Below, one piece after another: positions 1 through 6,646 of a stretch of 55,157 nt of DNA (within the stretch, counting starts at the first letter, position 1; every line of letters begins with the position of its first letter). The DNA is from a virus: positions 1 to 55,157 of the IMG/VR virus record IMGVR_UViG_3300030331_000318; one strand, 5' to 3'. A program made the translations under genes and the position numbers. Below the pieces are notes generated by a model. That model had not been told where the DNA came from. It made no database searches and was given only the letters and a program-made list of their open reading frames with translations.

Positions 1-102
1 TTCACAAGATATAGTGTTAAATTCTAACTTCAAACACAAGATGTAGTCCTGCACTAAAAAAATATATTTACCAGTCATTTATCATGTGGACAAATTGTGG
101 AC

Positions 103-147
103 AAAAAAAAGGCGGTAACTACCTAAGTAGCTACCGCCTAATTTTTA
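103..147. terminator. Bidirectional intrinsic terminator at the end of the leftward operon
   Basis: Positions 111-138 form a long hairpin with arms GGCGGTA and TACCGCC extended by CTAC/GTAG across one mismatch. Eight A (103-110) lie on its left, which is a U-tract for leftward transcripts, and a T-rich stretch lies on its right. It sits about 28 nt past the last leftward stop codon. Positions 1-102 hold no gene that I can see. Confidence 0.8.
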
Positions 148-165
148 TTACTCCTCCTTATGTGA

Positions 166-411
166 TTACTCCTCCTCTAAACCAAATTGTTTGGGGAAAG
201 TATATGAATGAATAGGTTCTTCATTGATATAATATCCATCTTCATCCTTTGCACTGTCATACACATATAGAGTTGGAACATAGCTATTATGTTCCGCACA
301 CTCTATTCTGATATGCATTTCATTATCAGTATATGTATCAGTGACATCTATCCAAGCAGTAGTATCACAATGCCTATCAGCAAAGATTTGAAATTTAGAT
401 TGACTTGCCAT
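166..411 (-). CDS. Small hypothetical protein, last gene of leftward operon
   Basis: An 81-residue acidic protein of unknown function. An in-frame ATG lies 18 nt upstream at 429, but a strong AGGAGG ribosome site lies between the two ATGs and points to 411 (product starting MASQSKF). The first 17 nt overlap the end of the zinc-ribbon gene upstream, suggesting coupled translation. It contains one Cys and two His (HCDTT, CAEH), too few for a confident zinc site. It ends just before the terminator at 103-147. Confidence 0.7.
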   Translation of the reverse strand: MASQSKFQIFADRHCDTTAWIDVTDTYTDNEMHIRIECAEHNSYVPTLYVYDSAKDEDGYYINEEPIHSYTFPKQFGLEEE

Positions 412-748
412 CGTATTCCCTCCTTTCATCTTCGGTTAGACATTTGTAATGCACTCGCCAGTGACCATCAGAAAATTCTTCTCTTGATCTCTTATCGGCT
501 TCGGCATACACATCACATGGACAAATGTCCTCATCCAATGGTATGAGTTCATCACACCTATCACATGGAAAACCACCACACTCTGCACAAGCATAGCCAT
601 CACGATATTCTCCATCAGCAAAGATCACATTGCCTTGATTATCCAAAGCTTCGTAATCCGCATCTGCAGGAATCCTGTTGACAAACTTGCCACTGCCAAA
701 AGAAGTATCTTCTCCACAGTGAACACATCTATTACCTATGTCACTCAT
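395..748 (-). CDS. Zinc-ribbon-like small protein
   Basis: A 117-residue protein with four Cys pairs: CVHC near residue 9, then CAEC, CDRC and CPC in the second half. This spacing suggests two zinc knuckles or ribbons. The start at 748 is chosen because a GAGGAGGT ribosome site precedes it by about 5 nt; the frame stays open further upstream but without such a site. It overlaps the 58-residue gene upstream by 8 nt. Zinc ribbons of this kind in phages often mediate nucleic-acid or protein contacts, but no specific role can be given. Confidence 0.7.
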   Translation of the reverse strand: MSDIGNRCVHCGEDTSFGSGKFVNRIPADADYEALDNQGNVIFADGEYRDGYACAECGGFPCDRCDELIPLDEDICPCDVYAEADKRSREEFSDGHWRVHYKCLTEDERREYDGKSI

Positions 749-917
749 CAGACACCTCCTCAAATTCAATATCGGATATTTCATTATCTCCAAGTTGTAT
801 ATTATGTTCTTCCCTAAAAGACTGTTTAACCCATTCTTTATATTCTTCTTCTGTTTCACATTCTTTACCCATATCCAATACAGAATATGTAATTACGCTA
901 GTCCAAGTTTTCATCAT
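741..917 (-). CDS. Small acidic hypothetical protein (58 aa)
   Basis: A short gene running from ATG at 917 (a second in-frame ATG follows at 914) to TGA at 741-743. A GGAGGTGA ribosome site stands directly upstream, and the gene fits exactly between its neighbours, overlapping the zinc-ribbon gene by 8 nt; the ribosome site of that gene lies in its last codons. The product begins MMKTWTSVITYSVLDMG and is rich in Glu. Its function is unknown. The ribosome site and coupling are the main evidence that it is real. Confidence 0.65.
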   Translation of the reverse strand: MMKTWTSVITYSVLDMGKECETEEEYKEWVKQSFREEHNIQLGDNEISDIEFEEVSDE

Positions 918-1179
918 TCACCTCCTTATTAACAATGTCATCAATTAAAAAGATAATATCTGTTCTAATCTCTGCACACTTTCCAAAACTAGAACCTTTT
1001 ATTCCAGTATATTTATCTACAAGTTTTTCAAGATCATCTGTTAAACAAGCAAAACCCTCTTCGTTAAGGCTAAGTTTGTCATCGAGGTTACCCTCATCAT
1101 CGACATATCTATCCACATATTTTTTACGTTCATCATCGTCTGAAATTATTTTCCATCCGATTTTATTTTGTGTATTCAT
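898..1179 (-). CDS. Hypothetical acidic protein
   Basis: A 93-residue Asp/Lys-rich protein with no domain I recognise. An ATG at 1191 is also in frame, but the GGAGGTG ribosome site lies between 1191 and 1179, so the product starts MNTQNKIGW at 1179. It overlaps the next leftward gene by about 20 nt. It is separated from the VWA gene by a 190-nt spacer containing two hairpins (1237-1256, 1329-1359), so it may be differently expressed from the ATPase-VWA genes. Confidence 0.65.
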   Translation of the reverse strand: MNTQNKIGWKIISDDDERKKYVDRYVDDEGNLDDKLSLNEEGFACLTDDLEKLVDKYTGIKGSSFGKCAEIRTDIIFLIDDIVNKEVNDENLD

Positions 1180-1236
1180 AAACACCTCCATAAATACAAT
1201 TAGTTATTCTGTTTCATGACTTTTGTCACTCATCAG

Positions 1237-1256
1237 TAGGAAATACCCATTTCCTA
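1237..1256 (-). other. Leader hairpin upstream of the small-gene cluster
   Basis: A perfect 8-bp stem, TAGGAAAT and ATTTCCTA, with a 4-nt loop, 58 nt upstream of the start at 1179. No U-tract follows on either strand, so it is not a simple terminator. Similar perfect hairpins occur in the leaders at 4777-4796 and 5310-5331. Confidence 0.55.
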
Positions 1257-1328
1257 GACAGAATTATTAAACTTGGTCAAAAACGACCTCCTGATTTGCT
1301 CTGTAAGCAACGAATCCATATCGAGCAA

Positions 1329-1359
1329 GGGTAGGATACCCCTAAAAAGTATCCTACCC
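1329..1359 (-). terminator. Strong stem-loop just downstream of the VWA gene
   Basis: An 11-bp perfect stem (GGGTAGGATAC with GTATCCTACCC) and a 9-nt loop, starting 12 nt past the leftward stop codon at 1371. There is no U-tract after it, so it may be a factor-assisted terminator, an mRNA-stabilising 3' structure or a processing site. Confidence 0.45.
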
Positions 1360-1370
1360 ACACGATATTA

Positions 1371-2711
1371 TTAATGGGCTTCTGAACAATCGACCCCAAT
1401 AAACTCACCAAAAGGTATCCTTTCTCTGTGAGTTTTCTCAAGGTAGTCTTGCTTAAGTTCGTGCTTCCATCTTGAAGTAATACCCCAAAAGACTGGGATA
1501 TCAGGTTCATGTTCACCTTGGATATCTGCATACCCATCAGTGAAATAAACCAAAGCTTTGATATCTTGATCATCATCAGTGTAATCCTTGAGTAGATTAA
1601 ACACTGGCTCAAACCTAGTATATCCACCACCACGAAATTTAAATTTAATCTCATCGCCCATAGAGATATCGAAAGTATCCCACCACTCATCCGTATTACG
1701 ATTCTTGCGAACAATATGATCACAGTAACAAACTCTGATCTTATCTATACCACATTCCTCAAGCATGAGTTGTGTTTCACTTGCCATATAATCTAACTCA
1801 GCTTGTGAGACTGAGCATGATGTATCAATAGCAATAGCTATCTCGCCACCATTAGCAGACTTGACTTTGCTTGGCAGATTAACACCTCGCCACTGGTGTC
1901 TTCTGTTGAGCCTAGACCATGAATAGTCATTAGCCATAACAGACTCCAAGCAGTCTCGTAGATGATTCTTCCAATCGACAGAAGCAGTCCTCATCTGTTC
2001 TACTCTGCCATTCAAAGCATTAGTATTACCATCAGACATATTCGACAATTTCTCTGACAGAATGATTTGCTTACGAATACCATTGGCTAGTTCTTCCATA
2101 GCTTGTTTGGATAAAACCTTACCATCATCATCAGTTGGCTCGATAACCTCACCAATAGATGTTGGGATATCATCGTACTTGCTGGAGTCTGCGGGAGTGT
2201 CAGAAGAATATTTACCAGTCAATGATTCTTCCTGACTTCCAACAGAACCATCTTCTTGATCTTCTGAATCATCTGAATTAAGTTGCTTTTGCATATCAGC
2301 TTTAGCTTTTTGTAAAGCATCATCATCAGTATCAAGAATGTGGTAAATCTGTTCAGCACTCATGTCGTTGTACTTTTTATCCCATACACCGCCATCAGGT
2401 AACTCCATACCTACTTTGTAGAGCAGATAATTATTAATGGCATAGTCACAGGCAACATTCCAAAGCTTGTGGTTTCTGCTACCTTTTCGCAATGGATGCT
2501 CCCAAATAACATGACAAGCTTCGTGGACAAGTACCCCCTCTATCTCTTCGTCTGTATAATCATCAACAAACTTAGGATTATAGAAAATACTTTTGCCATC
2601 GGTAGCCATAGTCTCGCACTCAGACTCCACAAAGGGCAGAGGTAATAGCATACTTGCTATACCTACATTACCCCTCATGAGCCTTGCTCTACATTTAATA
2701 AGCTTATCCAT
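1371..2711 (-). CDS. VWA-like/metallopeptidase-like protein (DUF2201 family)
   Basis: A 446-residue two-domain protein. The N-terminal part carries a zinc-metallopeptidase signature HEACH at residues 63-67, as in the DUF2201 N-terminal family. The middle is acidic and low-complexity. The C-terminal part is a von Willebrand A-like fold with a MIDAS set: DTSCS near residue 293, a Thr in GGGYTRFEP, and an Asp in YFTDGYAD. Proteins of this kind partner with MoxR/CobS-type AAA+ ATPases, as CobT does with CobS or ViaA with RavA. The ATPase gene is two genes upstream, supporting a metal-dependent complex. An AAGGAGGT-like site precedes the ATG, and the gene overlaps its upstream neighbour by 8 nt. 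The substrate is unknown. Confidence 0.85.
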   Translation of the reverse strand: MDKLIKCRARLMRGNVGIASMLLPLPFVESECETMATDGKSIFYNPKFVDDYTDEEIEGVLVHEACHVIWEHPLRKGSRNHKLWNVACDYAINNYLLYKVGMELPDGGVWDKKYNDMSAEQIYHILDTDDDALQKAKADMQKQLNSDDSEDQEDGSVGSQEESLTGKYSSDTPADSSKYDDIPTSIGEVIEPTDDDGKVLSKQAMEELANGIRKQIILSEKLSNMSDGNTNALNGRVEQMRTASVDWKNHLRDCLESVMANDYSWSRLNRRHQWRGVNLPSKVKSANGGEIAIAIDTSCSVSQAELDYMASETQLMLEECGIDKIRVCYCDHIVRKNRNTDEWWDTFDISMGDEIKFKFRGGGYTRFEPVFNLLKDYTDDDQDIKALVYFTDGYADIQGEHEPDIPVFWGITSRWKHELKQDYLEKTHRERIPFGEFIGVDCSEAH

Positions 2712-3681
2712 TCTTACCTCCTAGCTTACTCAAGAAATCATCTTTCAATGGGTCAATAGCTTTTTGCAGATCATTTGATATTTGATCTCTTTTACTCTGA
2801 CCGCTTGGTGACTGATCTCTTAATGAATCTACTGAGTCTATCTTGGACATTACCGACACTAAATTACTGTGTGCTTTAGCGATATCTGCATCACTGCCAA
2901 ACACATCATTGTTAAATGATGGCAATACTTGGATAGCCTGTCTAAGCTTATCAACACTAGAGTCCTTGAAGAAGCCACCCTTTTTAACATTTTTAGGGTC
3001 GTAGCTTTTGAGTTTGTCAGCTAAGTGACTGACTTGCTCAACAAGAGCTTCAACAATAACTTTAGTCTGTGAAGCGACATTGTTTTTGATACGATTCTCC
3101 ACATCGTTCTCAATTTTCTGTCGCATCTTTTCAGAAACATTTAAACGTAAATCGTTGTTGCCAAAGGATGAAATAAGATTAACTTCAAAATCAAATTTGA
3201 ATTTAGCTTCTACCTCAGACACATCAGGATAATCGCTAATGTCATAGGCACTACCGAGCAAGTCTTCAGCATCCTCCACCTTTTGATCGTAGGTATCGAC
3301 AAAGGCTCTAACCTCTTTGAAGAAGTCTCGCTTGGCAGTATCCATAGCTTCAGAAAGCTTGTCTAACTGTGTGTTAGGACATAATCGCCACCCACTAACT
3401 ACCTTGTCATCAACGTCTGTAGAGTTGTCATCCCAAGGCAAAGTCATTGGGTAGTAAAAATCATTTCTGACCTTATTGATTATTCTCCTGAAGTATTTGG
3501 CATGATCATTATCAATCAAATGTTTCTGCACATTCAGTAAGTCTGTGGAAGCATTAGTATCCACAGACAATTTATTTCTAAGTTGCTTATCTGATTTTAT
3601 GCCACTCCAATGCTTCGTTGTGAAACGAACAAGAACAGCTTTCTCAGCTAAGATATTCTTCTTATCTTTAGTCATAATCAT
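2704..3681 (-). CDS. Coiled-coil protein of the ATPase-VWA module (DUF3150-like)
   Basis: A 325-residue, largely helical, charged protein lying between the MoxR-type ATPase and VWA genes, the place normally taken by DUF3150-type proteins in phage versions of this module. I recognise the arrangement more than the sequence. Hydrophobic heptads occur in the middle and C-terminal thirds. ATG codons at 3681 and 3675 are both possible starts. It overlaps the VWA gene by 8 nt. It is probably an adaptor or structural partner of the ATPase-VWA pair; this is inferred from gene order. Confidence 0.6.
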   Translation of the reverse strand: MIMTKDKKNILAEKAVLVRFTTKHWSGIKSDKQLRNKLSVDTNASTDLLNVQKHLIDNDHAKYFRRIINKVRNDFYYPMTLPWDDNSTDVDDKVVSGWRLCPNTQLDKLSEAMDTAKRDFFKEVRAFVDTYDQKVEDAEDLLGSAYDISDYPDVSEVEAKFKFDFEVNLISSFGNNDLRLNVSEKMRQKIENDVENRIKNNVASQTKVIVEALVEQVSHLADKLKSYDPKNVKKGGFFKDSSVDKLRQAIQVLPSFNNDVFGSDADIAKAHSNLVSVMSKIDSVDSLRDQSPSGQSKRDQISNDLQKAIDPLKDDFLSKLGGKNG

Positions 3682-3688
3682 TTACCAG

Positions 3689-4744
3689 TTAATATTCTAA
3701 GTCTTGGTTATCGACTTTAAATTCTGCAAAGACCGAAGTCTCTTTCAATTCTGATCTCTTAGAAACTGCTTGTCTTACAAAGAAGATAGCAAATTCAGGA
3801 GTTGAGAATTGCTTAACGTAAGCCAAAGCATTTTCAAAGAAACTATAGACTTCTTTTTCAGATGCATTAGCTATCCTATCGAGCAAGGCTATGCAAGTTG
3901 CATAACACATACCATGATCACTGATTACCTCGACATCCTTGCCTTGCAGTATTCCTGTCAAGTTAGGCACGTCTTCAATCAGAGAAACAAAGTTAGCAAA
4001 CTCAATAGATGTAGTCTCGCCCACATCACACTGAGCAATCTGCTGATACATATCCTTGGATGGATTAGTCTTCAGGGTATCGCTTAACCTTGTCCATGAT
4101 CTTGGACTTGGTTGTGGCTCTGTTATCTTAGGGTCAAAGACATTCAAACAATTAGGTTGAAAGTTTAAGAAACCCATAACATAAGAATGCACATCATTCT
4201 TCATAGCCCACTCTGACCAGTCATCAAAGTCATGCTCAAAGTTGATCATAGAACATCTACCAATGACGTGAGAGGGAAGCTTGTTGCTACCTGCCCTGTC
4301 ACTGGCTCTGTTACCTGCACAGACAATCTTCCATCCAGTAGGCAAGACATATTCACCCAGTCTTCTCTCGTAGATTAACTGACCTACAATAGCTTGGACT
4401 GAGGGATGAGCTTGAGCATATTCATCAAAGAATAGTAGCCCATTGCCACCCACTGGCAGATTACCTAAAAAGGCTCTCTGCTGAGTATTCTTGTCATCTA
4501 TGAATGGCAGTCCGCCAAGATCAACAGATTCATACAGAGACAATCTAAAATCAATGAATCCGTATTCATCTTTTCTTGGATTAATCTCATCTAAAGCTAC
4601 CTTGCAGTCTTCCGCAAGATCACTCGCTAGTTGCTTCACCACTGCCGATTTACCGACACCAGTTCCGCCTAATAAAAAAGGAACATTGTTCCCTTGCAAG
4701 ACAGATAACATTACCTGTCTAGCTTTAGTTGGTTTTAAATTCAT
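3689..4744 (-). CDS. MoxR/CobS-type AAA+ ATPase
   Basis: A 351-residue single-domain AAA+ ATPase. Walker A is GGTGVGKS at about residues 26-33, Walker B is LLFFDEYAQ near residue 105, and sensor 1 is in CAGNRASD. A conserved Arg in IGRC fits the arginine-finger region. The start is set at 4744, where a GGAGG site precedes ATG (product MNLKPTKARQ); the frame is open to 4786 but without a ribosome site. MoxR-type ATPases remodel proteins, often loading metal or activating a complex, together with a VWA partner; the VWA protein is encoded two genes downstream. The leader contains perfect hairpins at 4777-4822. Confidence 0.85.
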   Translation of the reverse strand: MNLKPTKARQVMLSVLQGNNVPFLLGGTGVGKSAVVKQLASDLAEDCKVALDEINPRKDEYGFIDFRLSLYESVDLGGLPFIDDKNTQQRAFLGNLPVGGNGLLFFDEYAQAHPSVQAIVGQLIYERRLGEYVLPTGWKIVCAGNRASDRAGSNKLPSHVIGRCSMINFEHDFDDWSEWAMKNDVHSYVMGFLNFQPNCLNVFDPKITEPQPSPRSWTRLSDTLKTNPSKDMYQQIAQCDVGETTSIEFANFVSLIEDVPNLTGILQGKDVEVISDHGMCYATCIALLDRIANASEKEVYSFFENALAYVKQFSTPEFAIFFVRQAVSKRSELKETSVFAEFKVDNQDLEY

Positions 4745-4776
4745 AGTTTCCTCCATTGTATTTAAAACTATTAATT

Positions 4777-4822
4777 GATAGAACACCTGTTCTATCGCCT
4801 AGACTACCCAGTCAAAGACTGG
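4777..4822 (-). other. Tandem hairpins in the leader of the AAA+ ATPase gene
   Basis: Two perfect stem-loops lie side by side: GATAGAAC/GTTCTATC with a 4-nt loop (4777-4796), and CCAGTC/GACTGG with a 3-nt loop (4808-4822). They lie 33-78 nt upstream of the start at 4744. No U-tract is present. Likely RNA structures or protein-binding operators in the 5' leader; the regulator is unknown. Confidence 0.5.
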
Positions 4823-4864
4823 ATAATTTCGCCACCTCTCAGTGTTGCTCCTCAGTAGGCTTTC

Positions 4865-4987
4865 TTATCCTCCTATCAAATTAAATACCAGTATATAAAC
4901 AGATACTGGCAGATTAGCTAAGATCATCACAGACTCAAGGGTCACGTTTTGTGTGACCCACATTCTAGTTTTAAAACTCAAAGTCAT
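4865..4987 (-). CDS. Possible 40-aa hydrophobic peptide coupled to membrane gene
   Basis: A short frame whose ATG (4987) overlaps the TGA of the membrane-protein gene as ATGA, with an AGGAGGT ribosome site 4-5 nt before it. The product starts MTLSFKTRMW and has a hydrophobic second half that could span a membrane. Coupling and the ribosome site favour translation. Two inverted repeats inside it (CCAGTAT/ATACTGG at 4888-4909 and GGGTCAC/GTGACCC at 4939-4959) could mean that the stretch is instead a structured leader. Confidence 0.4.
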   Translation of the reverse strand: MTLSFKTRMWVTQNVTLESVMILANLPVSVYILVFNLIGG

Positions 4988-5268
4988 TTTGACCTCCTAG
5001 CATTTCTCATCTTACCGATCAGAACAAACATAGGAATGAAGATCAAACCTATGAGACATCCGAAAGCAGTACCAAAGGCTAAATCCCAAGAACCGCTTCC
5101 TGCACCGCCCATGAAGTCAGACACCGCATTACCGATACCTGCACCAAAGACTGTACCTAAACCTTTCTGAAATTGTTTAGGCAGATACTTCTCCACTTCG
5201 TAACCAGTCATTGCTCCTAAGATCATGACCGCATTATCAATTATTCCGAATATTACATATTCAATCAT
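4984..5268 (-). CDS. Small two-TM membrane protein
   Basis: A 94-residue protein with hydrophobic segments near residues 5-22 and 67-86 and a Gly-rich middle (GAGIGNAVSDFMGGAG) of the kind that packs helices. The C-terminus is basic (RNARRSK), likely cytoplasmic. A GGAGGTG ribosome site precedes ATG at 5268. It is the first gene of the leftward unit. It has holin-like size and topology, but a separate holin is present at 32379, so the role is open. Confidence 0.65.
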   Translation of the reverse strand: MIEYVIFGIIDNAVMILGAMTGYEVEKYLPKQFQKGLGTVFGAGIGNAVSDFMGGAGSGSWDLAFGTAFGCLIGLIFIPMFVLIGKMRNARRSK

Positions 5269-5818
5269 TTAACACCTCCATTGTGTTTCGTTATTGGCTA
5301 ACTCATCAGCTATCTATCGCCACATAGATAGGACACTGGAGTTGTGTCGCTACCGAGTTATTAAGAATGGTGTCGTGATTCTAGATGATCAGGTATCCAT
5401 CTTCGCTAGAAGATTAAGCCACAGCAGTAGCATTGGTACACCAATTTTCCTCGGTAATCTTGCGGAGCTTCTTGACGATCATTCCGCACTAGCACTTTAT
5501 TTATTTTTTTTGACTAAGGGTCTTCGATTCATTAACTGATCTGCGGTGTATCTTACACACCCCTCGAATCAGCTAGTCTAAACTTACATTGCAATAAGTT
5601 TCTAGTAAGACCACTTAGGGATACTTCTGAATGATAAAGTGAAGTACCCAAAACTTTAGCTCCACAGGGAGCAAGTTGGTTGGTTGCTGTTCTATATATT
5701 TCCTCCATATGTGTATATTAACAAAGTGATCATCATATGCAACATCTTTATTAACCTGATATTTGATAGCAATCTGTGAGCATTCCCAAGATAGGATTAA
5801 CCAGTTAATATTTGGGGT
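5269..5818. other. 550-bp non-coding region rich in inverted repeats
   Basis: No convincing gene lies between the leftward membrane gene and the small terminase gene. Many inverted repeats are visible: CTATCTAT/ATAGATAG (5310-5331), TGCGGA/TCCGCA (5461-5488) followed by a T-run at about 5505-5514, GTGTA/TACAC (about 5546-5558), AACTTA/TAAGTT (5581-5600), GGGATACTTC/GAAGTACCC with one bulge (5618-5649) and GCTCC/GGAGC (5659-5672). It is less AT-rich than the late genes by eye. It probably holds the divergent control region; a packaging site, origin or structured RNA is possible. Confidence 0.6.
5310..5331 (-). other. Leader hairpin upstream of the small membrane protein gene
   Basis: A perfect 8-bp stem CTATCTAT/ATAGATAG with a 6-nt loop, 42 nt upstream of the start at 5268. 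It has the same size and position type as the hairpins at 1237-1256 and 4777-4796. Confidence 0.5.
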
Positions 5819-6268
5819 ATGAAAGAAGCCACCAAACTCACGATCAAACAACAGGCATTTGTCGATGAAATCATCAGGGGCAAGTTGGGTAGTTACAAGG
5901 AAGCCTATGCAAAGGTCTACGATGTGGAATTAACCAAGACAGGCAAGATACCTAAATGGGTAGAAGTTGAAGCCAGTAAGCTTGTGGCGAACCCTAAGAT
6001 AGCACTAAGCATACAAAAGGCTATTGAGAAGAAAGAGCAGTCTGTGGTTGCTAGTAGCCTCAGGACAAGAAACTATGTCATAGATAGGCTCTACAAAGAG
6101 AGCCAAGAGTCAGATAGTGATGCATCTAGGGTTAGAGCATTAGAGTTGCTTGGTAAGTCAGTCAGTCTCTTTAGTGATGTGATAGAAACCAAAGAGAGCA
6201 GAAGCAGTAATGAGATAGAAGCAGATATTGAAGAGAAGATAGAACAGCTTCTGAAGACTACGCATTGA
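5819..6268 (+). CDS. terS: Small terminase subunit (putative)
   Basis: A 149-residue protein starting MKEATKLTIKQQAFVDEI. The opening (T.KQ.AFVDE...G..SYKEAY) is typical of terminase small subunits, where this helix-turn-helix region binds the packaging site on phage DNA. The C-terminal half is helical and acidic, as expected for the oligomerisation part. The position before the large subunit supports the call, although a 360-bp non-coding gap separates them. Codon choice looks richer in G and C than in TerL. The upstream region carries inverted repeats that could be its DNA target. Confidence 0.8.
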   Translation: MKEATKLTIKQQAFVDEIIRGKLGSYKEAYAKVYDVELTKTGKIPKWVEVEASKLVANPKIALSIQKAIEKKEQSVVASSLRTRNYVIDRLYKESQESDSDASRVRALELLGKSVSLFSDVIETKESRSSNEIEADIEEKIEQLLKTTH

Positions 6269-6508
6269 TTCTGATTTTCCTATAAAGAGATACCACCCTA
6301 TTTTTGATCATAAAAAAGAAGAACCCCATCCCCCCTTGTAGCGTGTGTGTACGACAGACACATATACATAGTAATTTACACATTCATATACCATATTTGA
6401 CAAGGGTATTGCTTTTTGCTAGCAGTATTTTGTAGATACCCACCCCCCTGTTTCTCAGAATAAGCCCTAGGAATCCTAGACCCCCACATAATATTTTGTA
6501 ATTTGATG

Positions 6509-6537
6509 TTGACTTTAATTGTGAAGGGGTGCAATAT
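6509..6537 (+). promoter_or_regulatory. Putative sigma70-type promoter for the late/packaging block
   Basis: TTGACT at 6509-6514 and CAATAT at 6532-6537 are separated by 17 nt, the optimal spacing for a bacterial housekeeping promoter. A TATAAT hexamer at 6540-6545 also lies here, but 25 nt from TTGACT. The predicted transcript would start near 6544 and read into terL, about 100 nt downstream. Confidence 0.5.
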
Positions 6538-6563
6538 TGTATAATCTGTAGTTATCTATACCT

Positions 6564-6585
6564 GGTAACTACTTATGTGGTTACC
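6564..6585 (+). other. Leader hairpin upstream of terL
   Basis: The arms GGTAAC and GTTACC enclose a 10-nt loop. The 22-nt element matches 18 of 22 positions of the hairpin core at 114-135 in the left-end terminator, so the two may be related elements. No U-tract follows. Confidence 0.4.
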
Positions 6586-6646
6586 TGCTCTAGGAACTTA
6601 GTACATATTTTTATTTAGTTCATAGTGTTTGGTATATACTTACTTT

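Larger units (their letters stand above)
6269..6646 (+). other. Non-coding gap between terS and terL
   Basis: About 370 bp without a gene. It contains three C-runs (around 6333-6336, 6344-6350 and 6460-6475), a GTGT-rich stretch with partial dyad symmetry near 6342-6365, a promoter-like element at 6509-6537 and a hairpin at 6564-6585. Such gaps next to terminase genes can contain cos or pac sites; no cleavage site can be identified from sequence alone. Confidence 0.5.

Noticed and set aside
1277-1723. 148-codon leftward frame overlapping the VWA gene end
   Set aside because: It lies in another frame of the VWA gene, with no ribosome site, and would cross the strong hairpin at 1329-1359.
5294-5539. 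81-codon + strand frame in the gap before terS
   Set aside because: It runs through several inverted repeats, has no ribosome site and encodes a protein without any recognisable pattern; better read as non-coding.
5520-5580. tRNA-like T-loop sequences (TTCGATTC, TCGAATC) in the gap before terS
   Set aside because: No matching acceptor, D and anticodon arms could be folded on either strand; they form a simple inverted repeat instead.
6540-6545. TATAAT as the -10 box for the TTGACT at 6509
   Set aside because: The spacing is 25 bp, too long for a sigma70 promoter; CAATAT at 6532-6537 gives 17 bp and is preferred.
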